Shown here piece by piece: positions 1 through 7,325 of a stretch of 42,963 nucleotides of DNA. Every line of letters begins with the position of its first letter. The first letter of the stretch is position 1. A program made the translations under genes and the position numbers. This DNA comes from Candidatus Cryptobacteroides merdigallinarum (GTDB taxonomy: Bacteria > Bacteroidota > Bacteroidia > Bacteroidales > UBA932): assembly GCA_017694655.1 (NCBI GenBank), contig JADIMQ010000072.1:1-42963 (forward strand). Direction: 5' to 3'. Below the pieces are notes generated by a model. That model was given only the letters and a program-made list of their open reading frames with translations. It was not told the DNA's origin and searched no databases.

Positions 1-10
1 GGGGGATGGG

Positions 11-409
11 CTATTGCCCACATGTTTCCTTTTCGCGTTTCTTCGTTGAGGCGATGATGCTCCTCATCTTCTTTTTCGTCACAATCTGAGTGTCGGTCCT
101 GAAGCCGGCGGAGCCGTGCAGATGGTTTGTCTGGTTAGTCCTCTCATATGCGGGTATGTAGCCTTCCCCGTCCACGCTCAGGAAGTTCATGTCCCTGAAC
201 GTCCCGAGTATCTCCCTGGTAGTGAAGTGCATCCCGCCCCTGCTTATCTTCTTCTCCAGATACTTGTATATGAGCAATGCGAGAAAGCATGTCAGGAAGT
301 GCGCCCTTATCCTGTCGTCCCTCTTCAGATATACCGGCCTGGCATCCATGTCGGCCTTTGTTATGCGGAAGTCGTTCTCCACGACCCATCTGCCGCTGTT
401 GAGACTTAT
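11..409 (-). pseudogene. 3' remnant of an IS4/IS1634-type transposase
   Basis: The - strand frame encodes the C-terminal end of a DDE transposase: the stretch SGRWVVENDFRITK followed by ARPVYLKRDDRIRAHF is the conserved W-x-x-E-x-x-F-R-x-x-K block that carries the catalytic glutamate in IS4/IS1634-like enzymes, and a hydrophobic helix and basic tail follow. The natural stop is at 11-13. Upstream the reading frame meets a TGA at 410-412 and similarity ends there, so only about 130 of the usual 450-600 residues remain. The DDE core is absent, so this copy cannot be active. It marks the left edge of the accessory region. The exact IS family is inferred from motif style only. Confidence 0.75.
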
Positions 410-412
410 TCA

Positions 413-609
413 TCAGAAAGTCTCTCAATTATTTGCTTTTTCCTATTTCCTCTAAGTGTCAAAATCCCGAGCGATTATTGGTATCCTGACTAATTTTGTT
501 TTATGTCAAAGACAATAGTATACATTTTTTTGTTATTTTTGTACGGGAAATTTCTTTACTTACTGGTGTTGTCAATCAAGTACCCTGAATAGAATTGGAT
601 AGAAAAATA
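413..609. other. AT-rich non-coding stretch before the accessory operon
   Basis: No convincing gene is present between the transposase remnant and the first operon gene. The short frames here are shadows. The stretch is AT-rich and contains the best promoter-like element for the downstream gene run (534-541). Confidence 0.6.
534..541 (+). promoter_or_regulatory. Putative Bacteroidota -7 element of the accessory operon
   Basis: TATTTTTG matches the Bacteroidota -7 consensus TAnnTTTG at every fixed base and lies about 70 bases before the first ATG at 610. No clear TTTG is found 19 bases upstream, so either the -33 box is weak or an alternative sigma factor is used, perhaps the sigma-like protein encoded at 1055. 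The site is AT-rich, so a chance match is possible. Confidence 0.4.
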
Positions 610-1044
610 ATGACTATGAAGAAACTAATACTGTTAGTGCTTTTGACATGTATTTCATTTAGTGCCGACGCCCAGTTTTTCGGGGCTTTTTATCAGGCAG
701 ATCCTGATGCCTGGATTGACAAAGAGCCATATTTTGCATGTAAAAATTCTTTTGTATATAACGGGTGGGGACAAAACCTGCAGAATGTAACCGCCGTGAT
801 AAACGGGACTTATGTTTATTCTTTCCCGTATGTCTGGGGATACGGGCATTATATTACCTTGGGAAAAGCGAACGGGATCGACTTTTCATCCGGGGATACG
901 GTCTCTCTTTACTGGGGGAACCAATGCATCGGAACCTGGACATATAAACCCTCGTCTGCTCTGTCTGAAATAAAGATCAGAGGAGGCAAAAATACCGGCA
1001 AGATTCTGAAAAGCGCCTGGAAATACATAAAAAGAATCCGTTAA
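610..1044 (+). CDS. Small secreted protein of unknown function
   Basis: This 144-residue protein opens with a typical signal peptide: a basic MTMKK start, a hydrophobic core, and a likely cleavage after SADA before QFFGAFY. It is therefore expected in the periplasm or outside the cell. The mature part is rich in Trp, Tyr and Gly, alternates polar and hydrophobic residues like a small beta-sandwich, and ends in a basic tail. ATG 610 and ATG 616 are both plausible starts. I recognise no family. It lies ten bases before the sigma-like gene and leads the same-strand run, so it may be an outer-face sensor or ligand for the system, but that role is inference. Confidence 0.65.
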   Translation: MTMKKLILLVLLTCISFSADAQFFGAFYQADPDAWIDKEPYFACKNSFVYNGWGQNLQNVTAVINGTYVYSFPYVWGYGHYITLGKANGIDFSSGDTVSLYWGNQCIGTWTYKPSSALSEIKIRGGKNTGKILKSAWKYIKRIR

Positions 1045-1054
1045 TTTATTGTGT

Positions 1055-1762
1055 ATGGCAGACTGGACCGATTTAAAGAAACGCCTGGACAATGATATAG
1101 ACTATACGGCGAATAGGGAATTTGCCAAAATGATTGTTTCCAATGAGGCAAAAGCCGTACATTATTACCTGACAAAAATAGGTCTGCCTATTATGAAGCA
1201 TATTGAATATTCAATTATGCATCGTGATATATCTGCCGACTATTACATATTCCTGAGTTCCCCATATGACAGCAAGGAAGAAAAACCTTTATGGCACCGT
1301 GTAGATTTATACAAAGGAATTAACTGTTTGCTAAGCTCATACACATCAAGTATAGCATGCAGACATTTCTGCAAGTTGGCGAATAAAGAAAAACGGATAT
1401 CCGAAAAAGAGGGAGAATTGCTAGAATTTGTAGATTACGAGTCTCTTATCAGATGTGAGTCGGCAAATGATGAAGAAGATAACATTCAAGTACGGCTTGT
1501 ACGCAAAGCATACCAAATGTTGTCAGAACGTTATCGCCGGGTACTGCACTTTCTTGTCATAGAAAAGATGTCCGCACTGGATGCTTTCCCATTACTGGAT
1601 TCATACATCCATCCGAGGCCCAAGGATGGACTGACATCCGATGAAGTAAAGCAGTCATGGACAAACAAGCAGCGGCAAGATGCACTGTCCCTGCTCAAAG
1701 GTTATGCGCTGAAGCACCTGCAGGAGAATTTCGAATCAATAAAGAATAACTTAAATTGTTGA
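1055..1762 (+). CDS. Divergent sigma-70/ECF-like sigma factor
   Basis: This 235-residue protein has the layout of a group 4 sigma factor. Residues about 28-112 resemble region 2, with helices around a W-H-R-V-D-L-Y-K-G-I stretch and an S-S-I-A-C-R end. After a linker, residues about 145-220 resemble region 4, including LSERYRRVLHFLVIEKMSA and a final basic helix. Between the two helices of region 4 there is an unusual 20-residue insert around HPRPKDGLTSDE. The start is ATG 1055; a TTG six bases earlier is less likely. The next gene follows after three bases and encodes a membrane protein, the usual sigma/anti-sigma order. It probably directs transcription of this operon. Family assignment is by pattern, not by close identity. 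Confidence 0.6.
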   Translation: MADWTDLKKRLDNDIDYTANREFAKMIVSNEAKAVHYYLTKIGLPIMKHIEYSIMHRDISADYYIFLSSPYDSKEEKPLWHRVDLYKGINCLLSSYTSSIACRHFCKLANKEKRISEKEGELLEFVDYESLIRCESANDEEDNIQVRLVRKAYQMLSERYRRVLHFLVIEKMSALDAFPLLDSYIHPRPKDGLTSDEVKQSWTNKQRQDALSLLKGYALKHLQENFESIKNNLNC

Positions 1763-1765
1763 ATC

Positions 1766-3181
1766 ATGAAAGTGGATGACATGACATTCAGCCGTTTCGT
1801 GAATAATGACCTGCCCCAGGCAAAGATGGCCGAAGTTGAAAAGGCCCTGATTGAAGACGGTGAAATAGACGCATCGATCCAGGCAAGCATATTGAATTAT
1901 TCCGTGAATAAAGATTACGCAGACGATTTGCTTGGAACAGATGAAAAAAATATTGCCGCAAAAGATAGAACGACATTGTATGATGACTCAAAAGAAGTAA
2001 ACGATGAAAGTTTAATTCTAAAAAGCACAACAATGGACAGTAAATTATCAAAAGAAGAAATCCTGAAAGTTCAGGAACTCGTCGCAAAGTTCAAAGAGTC
2101 CAGCAATGCCGGAATATCTCTTGAAGAAAATCTGGTCACGTTTTATCTGGCACAACGTCCGGGAACATTCCCTGAAGAAGCCCGCACTGTCACAAATGGA
2201 CTGAAATCCGGCATTATCTCATTCAACTCCAATCTGAAAAAAGCATTGGAAAATGAAGGATTCGACTACGAGGCCGAATTGAAGAACATCACTTCTGAAA
2301 TGCCGGTCAATGAGAAATACGAACTTTACATTAATTTTCTTGCCGCATTACAGACCCTGTGCGTAGAAAACCTCTCGCCTGAACAAATGTCCCAACTGGA
2401 GGATTTCCAGACAATCCGGGAAAGGCTGGTTGTAAAAGATGAAGCAATAACAGAAGATATGTTAAGCGATGTAGAGGGTAAAATAAGGCAATTGCTTGAG
2501 AACAACAATCTATGCCTCGGGTCCATAGAGAGACTCAAAGACCTGATGGAGGGATTACCTGAAGGGACCGGGACAATCGAACGTATCGTGACCGGCTCAG
2601 GACAGGATATGAGGGAAAAGATGATTGCATCAATGGCTACTTACATTGCGTACCGCAATGAAGAGCTGGAATCATTCAGAGGCCAGGACTTGTCACCGGA
2701 AGCGATCGCCATTTCCGTCGCGGCAGGAGTTGAGGAAATGCGCGTCATGGATGACCTGAATTCTGGACGGACAACTGTCGACAAGGCGATCAAGATCCTG
2801 AAAATCATCGGAGGCATTGCGTTATTCTCTCTGCTCGCATATGTTGCATTCAATTGCATCGTTGCTGTCGGCTCATTGTCCATGATGATGTTCATGGTAG
2901 CCTTCGGCTCCACAGTTGCCGCAACCATCGGGGCACTTCTTGTTTCCCTGTTTGTGGTCTGGTCCCTGACAGGCAGTGCAATCGATGTCGGGAAAAAGGT
3001 AATGGACTGGTCTTCCCGGATCTTTGACGTTGTTGTAACCACCTGGAGAGAAACAATATGGCCAAGCCTGTCTGCGGTACTGGCCGGCATCAGGGAGTGG
3101 TTTGTGTCGCTCTTCCAGAAAAAGGCGATAGCAGAAGTCCGGCAAGATGGAGAGAACATACAAAGAAGTATGTCAATGTAA
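1766..3181 (+). CDS. Large membrane protein, possible anti-sigma partner
   Basis: This 471-residue protein begins with a short acidic domain (FSRFVNNDLPQAKMAEVEKAL) that looks like the helical N-terminus of Bacteroidota anti-sigma factors. A long, largely helical, charged region follows (about 60-340), then a strongly hydrophobic stretch at about 347-402 that can form two membrane helices, and a 70-residue tail with a W-rich amphipathic segment. The two hydrophobic helices late in the chain place most of the protein on one side, probably the cytoplasm. It starts three bases after the sigma-like gene. I do not recognise the family; anti-sigma activity is inferred from position and the N-terminus only. 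Confidence 0.6.
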   Translation: MKVDDMTFSRFVNNDLPQAKMAEVEKALIEDGEIDASIQASILNYSVNKDYADDLLGTDEKNIAAKDRTTLYDDSKEVNDESLILKSTTMDSKLSKEEILKVQELVAKFKESSNAGISLEENLVTFYLAQRPGTFPEEARTVTNGLKSGIISFNSNLKKALENEGFDYEAELKNITSEMPVNEKYELYINFLAALQTLCVENLSPEQMSQLEDFQTIRERLVVKDEAITEDMLSDVEGKIRQLLENNNLCLGSIERLKDLMEGLPEGTGTIERIVTGSGQDMREKMIASMATYIAYRNEELESFRGQDLSPEAIAISVAAGVEEMRVMDDLNSGRTTVDKAIKILKIIGGIALFSLLAYVAFNCIVAVGSLSMMMFMVAFGSTVAATIGALLVSLFVVWSLTGSAIDVGKKVMDWSSRIFDVVVTTWRETIWPSLSAVLAGIREWFVSLFQKKAIAEVRQDGENIQRSMSM

Positions 3182-3206
3182 TTCTTTTTCAACACAATTG
3201 TTATGA

Positions 3207-3262
3207 ATAGCCACAACACTCCACGGAACTGCACCGTTTCAGGATGCCGGTGTTGTGGCTAT
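3207..3262. repeat. 13-bp perfect inverted repeat before the protease gene
   Basis: ATAGCCACAACAC at 3207-3219 is the exact reverse complement of 3250-3262, with a 30-base loop. It fills the only sizeable gap early in the operon and ends five bases before the ATG at 3268. It has no trailing T run, so it is not a classic terminator. It could be a translational block, an RNA-processing hairpin, or a protein-binding operator. Confidence 0.8.
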
Positions 3263-3267
3263 AAATT

Positions 3268-3972
3268 ATGACCGTCATGATAGAAGTCGTCTTGGCATTG
3301 TTGATTGCCGCAGTCTCGTATGTTCTCCAATACATGTTCGAAAGAATGCAGTTCTGGAGAAGAAAGAGGAAATATATCCAGCAGAATAGCGTGTATATGG
3401 AGCAGCTGGAGAAAATGGATGCTGAATATCATCCGGAAAGACCTGACGTTAAATTGGCATTGAGATGCAAAGAGTATTTGTCGCAAGAGTTCCCGTATGG
3501 CATAAAGGAACGTACTGAAAACATGTCAAGGGAGGAGCTGTCAAACCTATTTGAGAAAATGGTAGAAGATGCAAGGCAGATGATGGACGTAAATCTTGAC
3601 ACTGTGGATTTCTATACCTCGGATGAACCTCCGGCCTGTGACTACTGTGGTTACTATAGCCATTCAGACAGGTCTCTTCACATCAATGCCGCGCTCATCC
3701 TTTCCGGAAAACCTCAATTAATAGAAGAGCAGGTCTACACAATATTCCATGAATTAAAGCATGCCCGTCAATGGGCCGCAGTCGAGGGAAAGCTCAACGA
3801 TGTCAAGGACTACGGTTATTCAGATGAACAGATAAGAATCTGGGCAGAAAATTTCGACCACTATATCCCGATCAGCGTAAGTGACGAGCTGTATAGGAAG
3901 CAGCCGGTTGAATCCGATGCCTTTGGATTTGAAACAATACTCAAGGGAGAAAGGCAATTTGAAATTATATAA
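3268..3972 (+). CDS. Membrane-anchored zinc metallopeptidase-like protein
   Basis: This 234-residue protein has an N-terminal membrane helix (about residues 3-21, from MIEVVLALL) followed by a basic stretch (WRRKRKY), which predicts an anchored cytoplasmic domain. The catalytic motif is H161-E162-L-K-H165, and a downstream P-V-E215-x-D217 supplies the likely third zinc ligand, the H-E-x-x-H plus P-x-E-x-D pattern seen in several zincin families. A C-x-x-C pair (Cys124 and Cys127) could bind another metal. I cannot name the exact family. It follows the inverted repeat and shares its metal-site pattern with the zincin at 12337, which suggests two proteases with related but differently located activity. 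Confidence 0.7.
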   Translation: MTVMIEVVLALLIAAVSYVLQYMFERMQFWRRKRKYIQQNSVYMEQLEKMDAEYHPERPDVKLALRCKEYLSQEFPYGIKERTENMSREELSNLFEKMVEDARQMMDVNLDTVDFYTSDEPPACDYCGYYSHSDRSLHINAALILSGKPQLIEEQVYTIFHELKHARQWAAVEGKLNDVKDYGYSDEQIRIWAENFDHYIPISVSDELYRKQPVESDAFGFETILKGERQFEII

Positions 3973-3986
3973 TAAGAAACAGGAAT

Positions 3987-4406
3987 ATGAAAATCATCAG
4001 ATACATACAGTTATTCAGATACATAATAACTGAAGAAAGCACTAATCCTGTCAATGCCTGCAGGATGATACAGAAAATCCGTCAGTTGCCGGATGAATTG
4101 AAGCTTGCGGTCCTGGATGTGATCAATGGCAAGATTCCATATATAGAATATCATGGCATTTCCTTGAATGAGCTTATCGACAATGACAAGATGAAGCCGG
4201 TAAGAGCCATTCTCATGCTGGACTGGATCCGCAGAGAACCGGCTGTTGCCATGAGGTATATGGAAAAGGAGCGATACAGAGCCCCTCAGGCTGTAACTGA
4301 GTCAGATAAGGAAATGCTGAAAAAAGTATTGGAGAAGCTCAATGCCAAAGACCAGGATACGGATAAAGAAGACAACAAGGAAGACATAGAGATTGCAGAA
4401 AAATAA
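3987..4406 (+). CDS. Small charged helical protein of unknown function
   Basis: This 139-residue soluble protein looks all-helical and ends in a highly charged, Lys/Asp/Glu-rich tail (about residues 108-139) that is probably disordered. No catalytic motif or signal peptide is visible and I recognise no family. It lies 14 bases after the protease gene and 12 bases before the AAA+ ATPase, so it is probably co-translated with them and may be an adaptor between the two, which is inference. Confidence 0.55.
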   Translation: MKIIRYIQLFRYIITEESTNPVNACRMIQKIRQLPDELKLAVLDVINGKIPYIEYHGISLNELIDNDKMKPVRAILMLDWIRREPAVAMRYMEKERYRAPQAVTESDKEMLKKVLEKLNAKDQDTDKEDNKEDIEIAEK

Positions 4407-4418
4407 TTCAAGGCGGCG

Positions 4419-6407
4419 ATGGAGTTTCAGAAAACACAATTAGGACGTATTCTTGAAGATGTCAAGAGGGTCATGCTGGCCCATATCCCGATAGTATATA
4501 TCCCTACGGCCCAAGTAGAAATAATACAGGAACTTCTCTATGGGAAAAATTGCATTGACTCCCTGGTTCCCCGGGTCTGCTTCAAAGATGGAGAGACAGT
4601 CAAGCTTGCAGCTACGGAAATCGGGGAAACCGATGGCCTGACCGGGACATTCAAGAGCATCGTCGACAATTATAAGGTCGGCGGTAATCCGGACTCAATA
4701 AAAACTCCTTCCATTCTTGTATCATACGTTACTGACTGGAGTAGCGTCACTAACAGCGCACGGAATTACATATCATTGTATCTGGGCATAAAAAAGTCTG
4801 AAAATCAGACAAATCCAAAGCTTGCCGATGCAGTGCGGCGTTCTCTCTATATAATTGTATCGCCAAAAGAGGAAGCAATTCCGGACTCGATAGCACCATA
4901 TGTCCGGACGGTAAGGGTACCATCCCTGAGTGATGAAGAAATAGAAACCATAATCCTGGATAAGCTAAAGGATGAGAATATTCCTGCAGAAGTAATCAGT
5001 TCCCATCTTTTAAGCCAGATGATCATTAGCTTCAGAGGGTTCAGCACCACCAAGATTGTACAACTCCTGAATTTAATGGTCGCAGAACAATACATAGAGT
5101 TTGACTATGTAAGCCCTGAAGAAGTCATGAATATTATCCGTTCCGCCAAAAAGCAGATGCTGGATAACAGCCAAGGCCTCAAATGGGAAAAACCGGCAGT
5201 TTCAGGAGCTGCAGGCCTGGACAATATTACAAGGTGGCTATATGCAAGAAAAGCTATTTTTGAGGACCCTGAATTAGCCAGGAGACAGCATATCGACATC
5301 CCCAATGGCGTCCTTATATCAGGCATACCGGGTTCCGGCAAGTCATTAATGGCAAAAACCGCCTCTACAATACTGGACATGCCGTTAATTTCTCTTGACA
5401 TGGGAGCCCTGTTAGGGGGAATCATGGGAGAATCTGAACATAATATGATAAATGCCCTCGCCTTGGCAGAACAAATGGCACCATGTGTATTATGGATAGA
5501 TGAGATAGAAAAGGCTTTCTCAGGTTCATCACAGGGGGCAGCGTCAAGTGACGGTGGAGTAGGTCGACGGATGTTCGGAAAATTTCTGACATGGATGCAG
5601 GAAAAATCGGCTGCCTGCTTTGTTTTTGCGACATCAAATGACATAAGCTGCCTGCCACCGGAGCTATTCCGGTCAGAACGATTTGACAGAAAGTTCTTCA
5701 CGTTTATGCCGACTGCAATAGAATGTGCCAGGATATTTGCGGCCAACATACAGGCCCAGAACAAGGCATATCATGAAGAACTCGAAAATATGCCGGCCAG
5801 TTTCAGGAAGGCCCAGGCAAGAGAACTATTTTCTACCGTACTGGAAGACGAGACTTTCTGGCTCAAGATAATAAACGAATGTTGTACTCAAGATATCAAG
5901 GCGTGCACTTTGAGAAATATCAATTACGGAGAGAAGGATGACAATGGCAACGACAAGACACCAGTATACACCTGGAGTTCTTCTTCACGCCCTAAAAACA
6001 AGCTCATGACAGGTGCAGATATTTCCGCCTTGATCAAGGAAGCAAAGTTCCGCATCCATCCGGAACCGGAAGCCGAAAGCGGGACGGTCATTTATAATGA
6101 ATCCAGTATGGAAAGCGCAGTAAGAAATATTCTCCGGGACGGCAATTATAAACCTTATGGGGAAACCAACCTCAAAGATATTGTGGAATGTTTCCTGAAA
6201 CTTCATGAGAACAAGTTTGTTCCTGCCGGCGATAATTGTATTCTCGACTTTGATTGCTATGACACGGACAAGCATCTGTACATCCACAATCCGGACTCTG
6301 CGGAAAAATGGGAGAATGACTATGACAAAGTGCTGTACTACACTGTCGTCGGTGCTATAAACCATTATTCCAAAGAATTACGGACAGTTAAGACACAAAG
6401 AGCATGA
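4419..6407 (+). CDS. Ycf46-like AAA+ ATPase
   Basis: This 662-residue ATPase has a Walker A motif GIPGSGKS (Gly302 to Ser309), a Walker B motif CVLWIDEIEKAF (Asp361-Glu362), a sensor-1 FATSND and a likely arginine finger in SERFDRKF. The Gly-rich loop after Walker B followed by FLTWMQEK, and the N-terminal domain with VYIPTAQVEIIQELLYG, resemble Ycf46-type AAA+ proteins. The usual two-domain Ycf46 layout is kept, but the C-terminal part (about 460-662) is longer and not recognised. AAA+ proteins of this type remodel or unfold other proteins. With a chaperone and two proteases in the same run, a protein-remodelling role is likely. It overlaps the next gene by four bases, so the two are translationally coupled. 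Confidence 0.85.
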   Translation: MEFQKTQLGRILEDVKRVMLAHIPIVYIPTAQVEIIQELLYGKNCIDSLVPRVCFKDGETVKLAATEIGETDGLTGTFKSIVDNYKVGGNPDSIKTPSILVSYVTDWSSVTNSARNYISLYLGIKKSENQTNPKLADAVRRSLYIIVSPKEEAIPDSIAPYVRTVRVPSLSDEEIETIILDKLKDENIPAEVISSHLLSQMIISFRGFSTTKIVQLLNLMVAEQYIEFDYVSPEEVMNIIRSAKKQMLDNSQGLKWEKPAVSGAAGLDNITRWLYARKAIFEDPELARRQHIDIPNGVLISGIPGSGKSLMAKTASTILDMPLISLDMGALLGGIMGESEHNMINALALAEQMAPCVLWIDEIEKAFSGSSQGAASSDGGVGRRMFGKFLTWMQEKSAACFVFATSNDISCLPPELFRSERFDRKFFTFMPTAIECARIFAANIQAQNKAYHEELENMPASFRKAQARELFSTVLEDETFWLKIINECCTQDIKACTLRNINYGEKDDNGNDKTPVYTWSSSSRPKNKLMTGADISALIKEAKFRIHPEPEAESGTVIYNESSMESAVRNILRDGNYKPYGETNLKDIVECFLKLHENKFVPAGDNCILDFDCYDTDKHLYIHNPDSAEKWENDYDKVLYYTVVGAINHYSKELRTVKTQRA

Positions 6408-7264
6408 AACTGAAGAATAACCTTATTGTTACTCTTCCTGATTTCGCCAGATACTTCGACTATACTGAATTCTGGGAAAACAGGAGACAATTCGTCCGCG
6501 ACATGCATCCGTCCAAAGTTTATTACTGGAACAATGAGCTTTTAAAGGCTTACGATGGCATTGCACTTTGGATAGCCGGAGGAGAAAATGCGGAAGAGGA
6601 GGCAGTCAATAACGGCATCCTGGCATTGGAGGTGCTCATAGGCCGCCCTATACGAAAAGAAGAAATAGAAGACGGAAAGTGCCGGCCGGACTTGTCTGGT
6701 CCTATCATCAGAGTTCTGGCCGGGACAACCCTGGACTTGCCGCAATATACTGATGAGACACCGGACGTCATAAACCTCCGGTATCACAAGATTGAAGTGT
6801 ACGGGCATTCCAATAAACCGGCCATAATAAATATAGGGTCCCGGGGCAGCATTACTCTATATGCGACTGAGTTCACCTATGTGACAGAGGTTGAAAACCT
6901 GTTCATAGAGTTCCTTCCCACCCATATACAAAATAACATATATGATCTGAATCTTGCCTGTAAAGATGGTGTCTTCCTCCCTACACTGAATGTAAGGGCA
7001 TTATTTTCGGGAACCCGGACATCGTACAAAGATGTCGTGTCATTTGCAGTGGCAGATGACGGTTTTGTCTTCATAGACTCCCAAGGAAATCCAGTCATAA
7101 TGAGCAGTACCATCAGTGAATTGAAATTCATGCTGAAACATGACGGGAAAGCCTTTTATGTAAAAGCAAGAGGGAAACAGGCGGTTATCCTGTACAAGGA
7201 CGGGACAATGAAATCAACGGCTGGCGGCAATACAACCGGCAAAGTCATTTATGCCGATGTATAA
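6404..7264 (+). CDS. Unknown protein coupled to the AAA+ ATPase
   Basis: This 286-residue soluble protein has no recognised motif. The N-terminal half (to about 130) is helical with several Trp and Tyr residues. The C-terminal half looks like repeated beta strands, including segments such as VYGHSNKPAIINIGSRGS and DGFVFIDSQGNP. That pattern resembles a beta-solenoid or beta-propeller-like fold, but I cannot confirm it. Its ATG overlaps the stop of the ATPase gene by four bases, which suggests that the two proteins are made in fixed ratio and act together, perhaps with this one selecting substrates. Confidence 0.6.
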   Translation: MKLKNNLIVTLPDFARYFDYTEFWENRRQFVRDMHPSKVYYWNNELLKAYDGIALWIAGGENAEEEAVNNGILALEVLIGRPIRKEEIEDGKCRPDLSGPIIRVLAGTTLDLPQYTDETPDVINLRYHKIEVYGHSNKPAIINIGSRGSITLYATEFTYVTEVENLFIEFLPTHIQNNIYDLNLACKDGVFLPTLNVRALFSGTRTSYKDVVSFAVADDGFVFIDSQGNPVIMSSTISELKFMLKHDGKAFYVKARGKQAVILYKDGTMKSTAGGNTTGKVIYADV

Positions 7265-7325
7265 TTTCCGGAATAAAGATAGAAATACAATCGGATCGGC
7301 TCAATAGAAATAAACTTACAGAAAT

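Noticed and set aside
3207..3262. Rho-independent terminator between the membrane protein and the zincin
   Set aside because: No T run follows the stem and the loop is 30 bases long.
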